From Vibrio tapetis subsp. tapetis (GTDB lineage: Bacteria; Pseudomonadota; Gammaproteobacteria; Enterobacterales; Vibrionaceae): a stretch of DNA of 64,000 nt. The stretch is taken from NCBI RefSeq assembly GCF_900233005.1, contig NZ_LT960611.1, forward strand, positions 3,224,001 to 3,288,000. The letters run 5' to 3'. The notes under the pieces are model-generated. The model saw only the letters and a program-made list of their open reading frames with translations. It made no database searches and had not been told where the DNA came from. The position numbers and the translations under genes are program-made. Of this stretch, positions 10,222-19,175 are shown piece by piece; the stretch's first letter is position 1, and each line of letters starts with the position of its first letter.

Positions 10222-11542
10222 TTTTTATCGAGACTGTCTCAATTTCTGTGTAATTGCCTAAACTAAGCCTTAAAGGCTAAGGATAGGCAATATGAACAAG
10301 AAAGAGCTTGAAGCTTTCGCCAAGGAAGCAGCAAAAGGAATTAAAACCCCTGAGGACTTAACTGAGTTCAGCCAAATGCTGAAAAAAATTACGGTTGAGG
10401 CCGCACTCAATGCGGAAATGGATGAGCATCTTGGCTATGAAAAACACCAACCCTCTAGATCGAATAATAGCCGCAATGGAAAGAGTAGCAAACGCGTAAA
10501 AACCGAAGATGGCGAGTTTGAACTCGATACACCTCGGGATCGCCTTGGCTCGTTTGACCCCAAGCTAGTCAAAAAACACCAATCACGATTTACCTCTATG
10601 GATGACAAAATCTTGTGGCTCTACGCCCAAGGAATGAGTACGCGCGACATCGTAAACGCTTTCGATGAGTGGTACGGTGCGGAGATATCACCCAGCCTCG
10701 TATCGCGCGTCACAAATGCGGTGATAGAAGAAATAGTGGAGTGGCAATCAAGGCCACTCGATGCCATTTATCCTATCGTTTATCTCGATTGTATTGTGGT
10801 CAAGATCCGTCAAGACAAGCGTATCATCAATAAGTCGATTTTCCTTGCTTTAGGTATTAACACCGATGGTCAGAAAGAGCTAATGGGCATGTGGATAGCC
10901 GAAAACGAGGGGGCTAAGTTTTGGCTGAGTGTTCTAACTGAACTCAATCAACGTGGTGTTGAAGATATCCTTATTGCGTGTGTAGATGGATTGAAGGGCT
11001 TTCCTGACGCTATCAATACTGTCTTCCCCCAAACGCATATTCAGCTTTGTATCGTCCATATGGTGCGGAACTCATTGAAGTATGTGTCTTGGAAAGACTA
11101 TAAGGCGGTGACTGCCGACCTGAAACGAGTGTATCGCTCTACTACAGAAGATGAGGCTCTACTCGAACTGGAGCGCTTTGGCGAAGTCTGGGATGGGCAA
11201 TATCCGCAAATATCTAAGTCCTGGCGCAATCACTGGCAGAACCTCAACACGCTCTTCAACTACCCAGAAGATATCCGTAGAGCCATCTACACAACCAATG
11301 CTATTGAGTCTCTCAATAGCGTGATCCGTAAAGCACTAAAAAAGCGGAAGATCTTCCCTAACGATGAGGCCGCAACCAAAATGGTGTACTTAGCAATCAA
11401 AGACGCCAGCAAGAAATGGACGATGCCCATTCAAAACTGGCGTCAGGCTATGAGTCGGTTTATTATCGAGTTCGAGGAACGTCTCGATAAACACGTTAAC
11501 TAAATGGCAGTTACACAGAATCTGTTACAGCCTCTTTTTATC
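10222..11542. mobile_element. IS256-family insertion sequence with 8-bp target duplication
   Basis: The element spans 10230-11534 (1305 bp). Its 29-bp imperfect terminal inverted repeats are at 10230-10258 (GAGACTGTCTC...AATTGCC) and 11506-11534. The flanking direct repeats TTTTTATC (10222-10229 and 11535-11542) are identical and fit the 8-9 bp duplication of this family. One intact transposase is inside. The exact duplication and intact gene imply a fairly recent, probably still functional insertion. It landed in the centre of a heptamer island. Confidence 0.95.
10292..11503 (+). CDS. IS256-family (Mutator-type) transposase
   Basis: 403 residues, uninterrupted. The DDE catalytic triad can be placed at D166 (VYLDCIVV), D232 (ACVDGLKGFPDAI) and E339 (TTNAIESLNS), the spacing of IS256 transposases; the C-x2-H motif (CIVHMVRN, about 253-260) is also present. 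The N-terminal third carries the helical DNA-binding region (EAALNAEMDEHLGYEKH, about 36-52). An AAGGCTAAGGA sequence before the ATG can serve for translation. It catalyses transposition through a circular intermediate, as known for the family. Confidence 0.97.
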   Translation: MNKKELEAFAKEAAKGIKTPEDLTEFSQMLKKITVEAALNAEMDEHLGYEKHQPSRSNNSRNGKSSKRVKTEDGEFELDTPRDRLGSFDPKLVKKHQSRFTSMDDKILWLYAQGMSTRDIVNAFDEWYGAEISPSLVSRVTNAVIEEIVEWQSRPLDAIYPIVYLDCIVVKIRQDKRIINKSIFLALGINTDGQKELMGMWIAENEGAKFWLSVLTELNQRGVEDILIACVDGLKGFPDAINTVFPQTHIQLCIVHMVRNSLKYVSWKDYKAVTADLKRVYRSTTEDEALLELERFGEVWDGQYPQISKSWRNHWQNLNTLFNYPEDIRRAIYTTNAIESLNSVIRKALKKRKIFPNDEAATKMVYLAIKDASKKWTMPIQNWRQAMSRFIIEFEERLDKHVN

Positions 11543-11597
11543 CTATAGCCACAGCTGTCAATGCTTTTCTTACCTGTTACCTGTTACCTGTTACCTA
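11543..11597. repeat. Heptamer island 3, right arm: TTACCTG units
   Basis: After the IS, a TAGCC...CTGTCAATGCTTT core is followed by three TTACCTG units and one TTACCTA (11570-11597), roughly inverted relative to the GGGTTAC arm. The core and arm closely resemble 13932-13980 after recG, so islands 3 and 4 are diverged copies of one element. Confidence 0.85.
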
Positions 11598-11693
11598 TAA
11601 TCGCCCTGCTCCTCCACAAAACCCCCTTGCACTTCAACATTTTTCCTTTCAAACTAGGTCTTTAAATCTTGTCATCACTTTAAGGCCTCTGCC

Positions 11694-13784
11694 ATGTCCC
11701 AGCTTTTATCTGCTATTCCCCTCACCGAGCTTTCTGGCGTGGGGGCTAAAGTCGCAGAGAAGTTATCTAAAGTTGGGCTTAATAGTGTTCAAGATCTGCT
11801 ATTCCATTTACCTTCTCGCTACGAAGATCGGACTCGTGTTTATCCGGTCGCTCAATTGCATCCAGGTCTTTGGGCTGCGGTGCAAGGTCAAGTGATGAGC
11901 GCAGAAACACTGTTTGGTAAGCGCAAAATGCTAGCGGTCAAAATTAGCGATGGTAACGGCACTATTACGCTGCGATTTTTCAACTTTACCGCAGGGATGA
12001 AAAACAACTTCGCCACAGGTAAAACCGTTCATGCCTATGGGGAAATTAAGCGGGGGGGTTATGGGTTAGAGATTGTTCACCCTGACTACAAATTTAACTC
12101 CCCAAATAAAAAACCGGATGCAGAACCAAGCTTAACGCCTGTCTACCCGACGACGGATGGATTACGGCAATTAACGCTACGTAATCTAACCGACCAAGCG
12201 CTTAGTTTGCTGGATAAGATGGCCGTTAATGAGCTATTACCCTCTGGTTTGTATAATCATCAAATTACCATGGCAGAAGCGCTGCATACCATCCACAGAC
12301 CACCACCAACGGTGAACTTAGAAGCATTCGATGCAGGTCAACACCCTGCTCAACGACGACTGATCATTGAAGAGCTGCTGGCTCAAAATTTGTCTATGTT
12401 AGCCGTTCGAGGTCAAGGCCAGAAAGAAGCCGCTTTATCGTTGGCTCCTGTCGATAAACTGAAACCGCAGCTTCTAAGCCAATTGCCCTTTAGCCCAACC
12501 GGCGCTCAATCAAGAGTGGTTAATGAGATTGAAACAGACTTAGCGAAGCCTCACCCTATGATGCGATTGGTGCAAGGTGATGTCGGTTCGGGTAAAACCT
12601 TGGTTGCTGCCCTCGCCGCGCTTCGGGCGTTAGAGCACGGCCATCAAGTTGCGTTAATGGCGCCAACGGAATTATTAGCAGAGCAACATGCGATTAATTT
12701 TTCCAACTGGTTGGGTAATATCGAACTCAACGGCCAGCCAATCAAGGTAGGTTGGCTCGCGGGTAAATTAAAAGGCAAAGCCAAAGAAGCCGAGCTCGCC
12801 AACATCGCCAGTGGTGAAGCACAAATGGTGGTGGGCACTCACGCATTGTTTCAAGAGCATGTCGAATTTCATAACCTTGCTTTGGTTATCATTGATGAAC
12901 AGCACCGATTTGGTGTCCACCAGCGATTAGAGCTTCGAGAGAAAGGCGTGAAACAAGGCTTCTTCCCTCATCAATTGATCATGACTGCCACACCTATTCC
13001 AAGAACGCTGGCCATGACGGCCTACGCTGATTTGGAAACATCCGTCATTGACGAGTTGCCACCGGGACGAACGCCGATTCAAACCGTCGCGATTCCTGAT
13101 ACTCGTAGAAAAGACATCATTGAACGCGTTCGCAGCGCCTGTCTTGATGGTAAACAAGCTTATTGGGTGTGTACGTTAATTGATGAGTCAGAAGTTTTGG
13201 AAGCGCAAGCGGCGGCAGACACCGCAGAAGAGTTAAAACTGCAACTACCAGAACTAAAGATTGGCTTAGTGCACGGCCGAATGAAACCAGCAGAGAAACA
13301 AGCCATCATGGCGCAGTTTAAAGCCAATGAATTACACTTATTGGTTGCTACAACGGTTATCGAAGTTGGCGTAGATGTGCCAAATGCCAGCCTGATGATC
13401 ATTGAAAACCCAGAGCGATTAGGTTTAGCCCAACTCCACCAACTTCGCGGCCGTGTGGGTCGAGGTCAAGTCGCTAGCCATTGTGTATTGCTGTACCACG
13501 CGCCATTATCTAAAACAGCGCAAAAGCGGTTAGGCGTTTTAAGAGAAAGTAACGATGGGTTCGTCATTGCACAGCGAGATTTGGAAATCAGAGGCCCCGG
13601 CGAGTTACTCGGCACCAAACAAACTGGCCTAGCAGACTTCAAAATTGCCGATTTAGTTCGCGACCAACGCTTGATACCCGAAATTCAGCGGATGGCTCGT
13701 CATATTCACGAACAGCATCCGAAAAGTGCTCAGGCGATTATTGATAGGTGGTTGGGGGATAGGAATGTGTATGCGAGTGCGTGA
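11694..13784 (+). CDS. recG: ATP-dependent DNA helicase RecG
   Basis: 696 residues. Superfamily 2 helicase that remodels stalled replication forks and Holliday junctions. The N-terminal wedge/OB domain (about 60-160) is followed by the helicase core: Walker A GDVGSGKTLVA near 296-306, DEQH box IIDEQHRFGVH near 398-408, TATPIPRTL near 427, and the conserved TRG-region QRDLEIRGPGELLGTKQTG near 630-648. Full length compared with 693 in E. coli. The stop is directly followed by an 18-copy GGGTTAC array. Confidence 0.98.
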   Translation: MSQLLSAIPLTELSGVGAKVAEKLSKVGLNSVQDLLFHLPSRYEDRTRVYPVAQLHPGLWAAVQGQVMSAETLFGKRKMLAVKISDGNGTITLRFFNFTAGMKNNFATGKTVHAYGEIKRGGYGLEIVHPDYKFNSPNKKPDAEPSLTPVYPTTDGLRQLTLRNLTDQALSLLDKMAVNELLPSGLYNHQITMAEALHTIHRPPPTVNLEAFDAGQHPAQRRLIIEELLAQNLSMLAVRGQGQKEAALSLAPVDKLKPQLLSQLPFSPTGAQSRVVNEIETDLAKPHPMMRLVQGDVGSGKTLVAALAALRALEHGHQVALMAPTELLAEQHAINFSNWLGNIELNGQPIKVGWLAGKLKGKAKEAELANIASGEAQMVVGTHALFQEHVEFHNLALVIIDEQHRFGVHQRLELREKGVKQGFFPHQLIMTATPIPRTLAMTAYADLETSVIDELPPGRTPIQTVAIPDTRRKDIIERVRSACLDGKQAYWVCTLIDESEVLEAQAAADTAEELKLQLPELKIGLVHGRMKPAEKQAIMAQFKANELHLLVATTVIEVGVDVPNASLMIIENPERLGLAQLHQLRGRVGRGQVASHCVLLYHAPLSKTAQKRLGVLRESNDGFVIAQRDLEIRGPGELLGTKQTGLADFKIADLVRDQRLIPEIQRMARHIHEQHPKSAQAIIDRWLGDRNVYASA

Positions 13785-13998
13785 TGGGTTACGGGTTACG
13801 GGTTACGGGTTACGGGTTACGGGTTACGGGTTACGGGTTACGGGTTACGGGTTACGGGTTACGGGTTACGGGTTACGGGTTACGGGTTACGGGTTACGGG
13901 TTACGGGTTACGGGTTATTTTTTGGTCTAAAGTAGCCCCTGTCAACGCTTTCCCGTCTTTACCTGTTACCTGTTACCTGTAGGACATAAGTCCGTCCT
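13785..13998. repeat. Heptamer island 4: 18 x GGGTTAC plus inverted arm
   Basis: Eighteen perfect GGGTTAC units at 13786-13911 (plus a degenerate nineteenth, GGGTTAT) begin one base after the recG stop. A T-rich segment and a TAGCC-CTGTCAACGCTTT core follow, then CCTGTTA units at 13961-13980 and a small palindrome GGACATAAGTCC. The island lies between convergent recG and envZ. Confidence 0.95.
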
Positions 13999-14012
13999 GC
14001 AACCCTCTGCCT

Positions 14013-15341
14013 TTAACTTCCTTTCCTCTTTATCTCAGTAGGAAAACTGATCTGCACTTTCAATCCACCTTCGCTGCGATTATTCACAACAAGTGAGCCG
14101 TTATGCTGGCTGACGATCCGCTTAACAATCGCTAAACCTAGCCCTGTCCCTTCCGAGCCACGAGCCGTATCGCCACGGGTAAACGGTTCAAACAGTTTAC
14201 TCAGTTGAGATTTATCAATACCCGGGCCGTTGTCTTCAACACATACCCAAGCCAATTTATTGTCTACCGTGGCCCCTGTACTGATTTTCAACCAGCCGTT
14301 ACCGTAGCGAATGGCGTTGACCACCAAATTGCTCACTGCACGTTTAATCGCGATTGGGTTACCAAGTACCGGGTGTTTTAAGTTAGCCAATGCTTCTTCA
14401 ATCTGGATTTCATAGCCACCCTCTGCACTGGCAACATCGCTGGCGATATCATTGAGGCACACCGCTTCAAAGCTATTGGCATCGACAGGCTTCAAATAGT
14501 CCATAAACTGGCTGATGATTTCGTTGCACTCTTCGGTATCTTTAATAATGCCTTCAGCCAAATAACCATCTTCTGGCGACATCATTTCCGTAGCTAAACG
14601 AATACGAGTCAGAGGGGTTCGTAAATCGTGGCTGATGCCTGCCATCAAAAGTGCTCTGTCTTCTTCTAGCTCTTGTATGCCACGCGACATTTGATTGAAT
14701 GCTTGGCTTACTGCTCGTATTTCACTGGCGCCACGCTCAGGAAGTGCGTCTGGGATTTCTCCTCTACCCACTTTTCTCGCCGCGCTTTCTAAGTCCATCA
14801 ACGGTCGATTTTGAATTCGAATAAATAACCAGCCACCTAATACAATCAGCAAGGCACCAATAAGGCTATTTCGAAACAGCGGAGTAAAATCTTCTTCTTG
14901 CAGTTCAGATAAAGGCACACGAATTAACGAACTCGGCATCGCTTCGATATCCATCCACAACACGTAACTTTCTGCTGCCAGCGCTAAGCGAACTTCGGTA
15001 TTGGAACCCAAGGCATCACTCATTTGTTCGCTCATTAAGTCTATGCTGGTGGCCTTATCATACTCAGCAATGATCGGCTCATCACGAGTATGAACACTCA
15101 CTCCTAACTGTTCGAGCAGTTTACGCCGAAGCGGGGCATACATTGCCACCTCATCTTCAAGTCGCATGCTTTCATCAAGCACCACGTTCATTTCATAAGC
15201 CAAAATACGATTAAATTGCTGCAAGCTCGGCAACAACGCATAGTTAAACACGGCGTAATAGGAAAAAACTTGGCTTGCTAGTAATAGCGTGAGAAATAGA
15301 AAGATGCTTTGAGTACGAGAGCTTCGAAGGCGTAAGCGCAT
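14013..15341 (-). CDS. envZ: Osmosensor histidine kinase EnvZ
   Basis: 442 residues. Inner-membrane sensor with helix 1 near 12-34, a periplasmic domain near 35-158, helix 2 near 160-176, HAMP (about 177-230), and the H-box [12 protein letters not shown] with phospho-acceptor His238. The ATP-binding boxes are N ([12 protein letters not shown] near 333), G1 (VEDNGPGID) and G2 ([12 protein letters not shown]). It phosphorylates and dephosphorylates OmpR in response to osmolarity. In enterobacteria ompR and envZ overlap; here 200 bp of heptamer repeats and a hairpin separate them. Confidence 0.95.
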   Translation of the reverse strand: MRLRLRSSRTQSIFLFLTLLLASQVFSYYAVFNYALLPSLQQFNRILAYEMNVVLDESMRLEDEVAMYAPLRRKLLEQLGVSVHTRDEPIIAEYDKATSIDLMSEQMSDALGSNTEVRLALAAESYVLWMDIEAMPSSLIRVPLSELQEEDFTPLFRNSLIGALLIVLGGWLFIRIQNRPLMDLESAARKVGRGEIPDALPERGASEIRAVSQAFNQMSRGIQELEEDRALLMAGISHDLRTPLTRIRLATEMMSPEDGYLAEGIIKDTEECNEIISQFMDYLKPVDANSFEAVCLNDIASDVASAEGGYEIQIEEALANLKHPVLGNPIAIKRAVSNLVVNAIRYGNGWLKISTGATVDNKLAWVCVEDNGPGIDKSQLSKLFEPFTRGDTARGSEGTGLGLAIVKRIVSQHNGSLVVNNRSEGGLKVQISFPTEIKRKGS

Positions 15342-15536
15342 GGGGGGTACCGGTTGAGGTTACAGGTTATAGGTTATAGGTTATAGGTTACAGGTTACAG
15401 GTTACAGGTTACAGGTTACAGGTTACAGGTTACAGGTTACAGGTTAATCAAGGCGACGGCTGAGTCAACTCAGTCGCCCTGTTTTATGACCTATTCCTGT
15501 AACCAGTAGAACGAAGTTCGTCCTGCAGCCCTTAAT
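15342..15536. repeat. Heptamer island 5 inside the ompR-envZ operon
   Basis: Twelve AGGTTAC/AGGTTAT units run from 15357 to 15440 (units 2-4 end in T), then a hairpin at 15452-15478, then an inverted arm with ACCTATTCCTGTAACC at 15490-15505 and GAACGAAGTTC. On the transcribed strand the island lies between the ompR stop and the envZ start. Confidence 0.93.
15452..15478. terminator. Hairpin between ompR and envZ
   Basis: GGCGA-(CGG)-CTGAG, TCAA loop, CTCAG-TCGCC. On the plus strand CTGTTTTA follows. In the ompR-to-envZ direction the tail is TTGATTAA, so termination there would be weak or partial. Confidence 0.6.
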
Positions 15537-15541
15537 CGATT

Positions 15542-16261
15542 CTACGCCTCTTTCCCATCAGGAACAAAAACGTAACCTAAACCCCACACCGTTTGAATAT
15601 AACGAGGGCGACTTGGGTCTTCTTCAAGCATACGGCGTAAACGAGAGATTTGAACATCAATCGAGCGTTCCATTGCGGAATATTCACGGCCACGAGCCAT
15701 GTTCATCAGCTTATCACGAGACATAGGTTCACGCGCATTAGTAACCAGCGCTTTCAATACCGCAAATTCACCAGAAGTCAGTGGCATTGGCTCTTCATTA
15801 CGGAACATCTCACGTGTGCCAAGATTTAAGCTAAACTCGCCAAATTCAATCACCGTGTCTTCAGCACTTGGAGCACCTGGCGCTTCAATCGTTTGGCGAC
15901 GCAGAACCGCTTTAATACGAGCAAGCAATTCACGTGGATTAAATGGTTTTGGCAAGTAATCATCTGCACCCACTTCTAAGCCCACGATACGGTCGACTTC
16001 ATCGCCTTTCGCCGTCAGCATCAAAATTGGCAGCGTATTATTAGCACTACGCAAACGACGGCAAATCGATAAGCCATCTTCGCCCGGTAGCATTAAGTCC
16101 AACACCATTAGGTGGAAGTTTTCACGTGTTAGCAGGCGGTCCATTTGCTCACTATTTGCAACACTTCGAACTTGGAATCCCTGTTCCGATAAATAACGCT
16201 CCAACAACGAACGAAGACGTGCGTCGTCATCAACTACTAGAATTTTAAAGTTCTCTTGCAT
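15542..16261 (-). CDS. ompR: Osmolarity response regulator OmpR
   Basis: 239 residues, the E. coli length. Receiver domain with acidic pair DDD at 11-13, phospho-acceptor Asp55 (MVLDLMLPG) and Lys near 105 (YLPKPFNPREL). A C-terminal winged-helix domain (about 140-235, SGEFAVLKAL and RSIDVQISRLRRMLEEDPSRPRYIQTVWGLGYVF) binds porin promoters. It receives phosphate from EnvZ, encoded downstream. A perfect 7-bp inverted repeat at 16310-16328 lies upstream. Confidence 0.97.
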   Translation of the reverse strand: MQENFKILVVDDDARLRSLLERYLSEQGFQVRSVANSEQMDRLLTRENFHLMVLDLMLPGEDGLSICRRLRSANNTLPILMLTAKGDEVDRIVGLEVGADDYLPKPFNPRELLARIKAVLRRQTIEAPGAPSAEDTVIEFGEFSLNLGTREMFRNEEPMPLTSGEFAVLKALVTNAREPMSRDKLMNMARGREYSAMERSIDVQISRLRRMLEEDPSRPRYIQTVWGLGYVFVPDGKEA

Positions 16262-16309
16262 GTACCATTACCTGCTAAAACTATTATGAGGATTAAAATG
16301 TAACATTAG

Positions 16310-16328
16310 TTGCATGGAAGTCATGCAA
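16310..16328. promoter_or_regulatory. Palindrome upstream of ompR
   Basis: TTGCATG-GAAGT-CATGCAA, a perfect 7-bp inverted repeat with a 5-bp spacer, 49 bp upstream of the ompR start and between the divergent ompR and greB genes. It has the shape of a dimeric repressor or activator operator. The cognate regulator is unknown. Confidence 0.45.
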
Positions 16329-16476
16329 TTAATTGTTAGCGTTTATTTCTTTTTAGTCGATTCTATTCACTATCTCAATTATCGCACCACCAGAACGAGA
16401 TAACAGAGGTGTTTTTTGTGGCACTTATTGGTATAACAAGCTCAGTATTCTTTTATTTTGGCGTAGCCACTTTTGT

Positions 16477-16947
16477 ATGAAAACCAATATCATCACCCGC
16501 GAAGGCTACGAACGCCTCACTAAAGAACTCAACTTCCTATGGCGTGAAGACAGGCCCGAAGTAACGAAAAAAGTCACTTGGGCAGCCAGCCTAGGGGATC
16601 GCTCCGAAAACGCTGATTATCAATATAATAAGAAGCGCTTACGTGAAATCGACCGCCGCGTTCGTTACCTAAGAAAACGAATAGAACAAGTTAAAGTGGT
16701 GGATTACTCGCCCCAACAAGAAGGCAAAGTCTTCTTTGGAGCGTGGGTTGAGATTGAAAATGAACAGGGTGATGTGAAAAAATTCCGCATCGTCGGCCCT
16801 GATGAAATTTATGGTGGAGTAAAAGACTATGTCTCTATCGACTCTCCGATGGCGCGCGCACTACTCAAAAAAGAAATCGATGATGAATTCACGGTTCGCA
16901 CTCCTGATGGTGAGAAAGAGTGGTTTGTGAATAGTATTACATACTAG
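16477..16947 (+). CDS. greB: Transcription elongation factor GreB
   Basis: 156 residues. The N-terminal coiled coil (about 1-75) carries the conserved acidic tip in SLGDRSENADYQYNKKRLREIDRR (D and E near 42-45), and the C-terminal FKBP-like domain binds RNA polymerase. It stimulates cleavage of backtracked transcripts. The neighbouring ompR/envZ and downstream tex fit the gammaproteobacterial order. A GGCTTTA array starts 10 bp after its stop. Confidence 0.97.
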   Translation: MKTNIITREGYERLTKELNFLWREDRPEVTKKVTWAASLGDRSENADYQYNKKRLREIDRRVRYLRKRIEQVKVVDYSPQQEGKVFFGAWVEIENEQGDVKKFRIVGPDEIYGGVKDYVSIDSPMARALLKKEIDDEFTVRTPDGEKEWFVNSITY

Positions 16948-17043
16948 ATTGAAGGCGGCTTTAGGCTTTAGGCTTTAGGCTTTAGGCTTTAGGCTTTAAG
17001 CACAGTAACCGCCTCTAGTGGGCAAAGTGGATTCTGTATTTAT
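16948..17043. repeat. Heptamer island 6: 6 x GGCTTTA within an AGGCGG/CCGCCT stem
   Basis: Six GGCTTTA units (16957-16998) are framed by AGGCGG on the left and CCGCCT at about 17010, so the array could sit in the loop of a hairpin. A GATTCTGTATTTAT word near the end resembles the GAATTCTGTATTCT word of other islands. The island lies between convergent genes. Confidence 0.85.
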
Positions 17044-17048
17044 TTTCC

Positions 17049-18926
17049 CTACTCTCCCAGCAGGAATTTCTCATCACTGCTAACGACTGCACCATGCTTA
17101 AGGAAATTCTTACCTAAAATCATGCTGTAATGGAAACGAGATCGATCTTGCAGATTTACGCGCACGGTTTGTTCTAAATCACCTATTTTCACGCTCATTT
17201 CAACCACGGGTCTTGGCATCGCTTTTTCGCCTTTTCGTGCTCGAACTCGCATTTCGTCAACCACTTCTCGAGTCATCTGTTTTTTCTGGCCAAGATCATT
17301 TTGATAGGTAAACGACACCATAGATTTGCCGTCTTTTTCAAAACGCTTGATGTTGAGAGCATTCATTGAACTAACATCGGCGCCAGTGTCTAGTTTTACC
17401 GGAAAAGTAAGCCCGGCTACGATGGCGTTTTCAATATAGCCGGCTCTAAATAATGGCTCTGCATCGAGCAAATGATCGGCACGTGTATTAATCAACACAT
17501 TGTCTTCTAACATGGCTCTGCCAATCACAAATTCAACTTCATCCCCCTCTTTGTCATCCAGTACTTCTAAGCCAAACTCAATGGTTTGTGATTTACCGGC
17601 CAGTTCCACTTCGCCCTCAACCACAGGGCGAACATCGTCACCCACCGTCAGCGTTTTCACCAATGGCTTGGTCACTTCATGATCTTCACCTTGGTTATCG
17701 GTAAAAGTATACGTCACATCATCTCGGCCTTTTTGCGCCGTCACTTTAAAGCTAGAGACTTTTAATAACGGGGTATTAGTCACTAATGAAGGTTCAGCCA
17801 CAACACGCACACCATCAACGGCTAAATGCTCCTTTGGAGATAGAATCAAAGGTGGGTTTTTCTTCATTCTTTGTTCAACACTTTGTGTGCTGCTTGTTCC
17901 ACTCTTACTCGCATCAAGCATAAAGAACTGACTTAAGCTGTCTTGTCCTACTCGAAGTTGACTGTTGCTATCCGAACGATCATTTAAATAGACTAATAAG
18001 TAGCGCTCTTCATCTTGATTAAACGTAACTGGCACGTACACCAATGGCCGCTCTTCGCCACTGACTTTGAGCATCCTGATTAATGGAAGATCTAGCGGTT
18101 TCTTTTCGCCATCTTTACCCACTAAATCAAATGAAACCTGCTTATCTTTGTGACTAATTTTAATATTTTCTGCATGCAAATTGCTGTATCGATTTGCCAA
18201 TGAAAAGCTCGCATTCATATGTAAATCTTCAATCGTGACGTCTTCATCTCGGCCAATAATTTGTGCCGTTGGTTGCTCTTGCAAATAGTCGTATCCAGCA
18301 AACACCCATGCTTGCTGTTTGAGTAAGCTTTTACCGACTAAAATAGGTGCAGAGAAATGACTCCTGTCAGTAAGATTTACGTCAGTTTCAATGGTTCGGC
18401 CTGCAATAGTCAACGGCATAGAAACCACCGGGCGGTACATAGGTTCACTGCTGCTGCGGCTGCGGATCACACTCATGCGAGCCAAGGGACGTGTTACCTT
18501 TATCAGTTCATCTGTATGTGGGTGGTGCAAGGTAAAATGCACAAGGCCACGAATATCGCGAGATGGAGCCGTATCATATGGCATTCTCCATTCGCTGCCT
18601 TCCTCAAACGCACCGAGGTCTTCAACTATCTGTTTCATTAAAGCCAGATCGGTTAACCCTTTATATTTCGGGTTCGTACTTTCTACATGAATGTTATCCG
18701 CATGAATTGACGTCGTGTCTGCTCCAGTATCAATTTTGCCCATAAACGGTACGCTTGATACCCCTTCGATACCCGAGAAGTACACATTCTCTAATCGACC
18801 TAGCACGATTTTATTATCAAGCGTATAAGCAGGTGATTGGGTGGTGAATGAATCACTTGCCATAGAGAGAGGCGAGTAGAAACTGGTAGCGGCCATAATA
18901 GCCAAAAGAACAGACGTTTTTTTCAT
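17049..18926 (-). CDS. Exported tandem retropepsin-like (RimK/LysX, Zn_protease PF05618) protein
   Basis: 625 residues with a signal peptide (about 1-23, cleavage near SMA-SD). There are two copies of the retropepsin-like domain often annotated 'ATP-dependent zinc protease': an N-terminal copy (about 35-215) with the aspartyl motif KIDTGADTTSIHA near 66, and a C-terminal copy (about 490-620) with KLDTGADVSSMNA near 505. Each ends with an ILVGKSLL/MILGKNFL block. A middle region of about 250 residues is a degenerate third repeat without DTGA. Related single-domain proteins in Pseudomonas are linked to osmotic-stress survival. A periplasmic aspartic protease is plausible; activity is unproven. 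It is not part of a clear operon. Confidence 0.8.
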   Translation of the reverse strand: MKKTSVLLAIMAATSFYSPLSMASDSFTTQSPAYTLDNKIVLGRLENVYFSGIEGVSSVPFMGKIDTGADTTSIHADNIHVESTNPKYKGLTDLALMKQIVEDLGAFEEGSEWRMPYDTAPSRDIRGLVHFTLHHPHTDELIKVTRPLARMSVIRSRSSSEPMYRPVVSMPLTIAGRTIETDVNLTDRSHFSAPILVGKSLLKQQAWVFAGYDYLQEQPTAQIIGRDEDVTIEDLHMNASFSLANRYSNLHAENIKISHKDKQVSFDLVGKDGEKKPLDLPLIRMLKVSGEERPLVYVPVTFNQDEERYLLVYLNDRSDSNSQLRVGQDSLSQFFMLDASKSGTSSTQSVEQRMKKNPPLILSPKEHLAVDGVRVVAEPSLVTNTPLLKVSSFKVTAQKGRDDVTYTFTDNQGEDHEVTKPLVKTLTVGDDVRPVVEGEVELAGKSQTIEFGLEVLDDKEGDEVEFVIGRAMLEDNVLINTRADHLLDAEPLFRAGYIENAIVAGLTFPVKLDTGADVSSMNALNIKRFEKDGKSMVSFTYQNDLGQKKQMTREVVDEMRVRARKGEKAMPRPVVEMSVKIGDLEQTVRVNLQDRSRFHYSMILGKNFLKHGAVVSSDEKFLLGE

Positions 18927-19175
18927 TCTATTTCCTAATCACGAATAGTCGGTATGCATGAATATGAGTGTGCTGAATTAATTAAGTTTCGCTTACCTTG
19001 GTGATTTTTACAGAATTTTTACCTGCAAATGTTAACTTAAACCTAAGATAAGTAAGCGTAAGGTGATAATGCATCAATTGAAATTGACCGACACGCCCCC
19101 ATATTTAACAACAAATAGCCGATGTTTAATGACCCATAAACCCTCGGCCAATACTGAATTATAGAGAAGACACGG

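Noticed and set aside
13786..13918. Telomere-like or replication-origin iterons
   Set aside because: GGGTTAC resembles a telomeric heptamer, but it is internal to a chromosome, one of many different words, and has no rep gene nearby.
13726..13935. 69-codon frame across the GGGTTAC array
   Set aside because: Most of the peptide is the translated tandem repeat; it overlaps the recG end in another frame.
16948..17043. attC sites of an integron
   Set aside because: No integron core-site motifs (RYYYAAC/GTTRRRY pairs flanking cassettes) and no cassette organisation; the neighbours are core genes.
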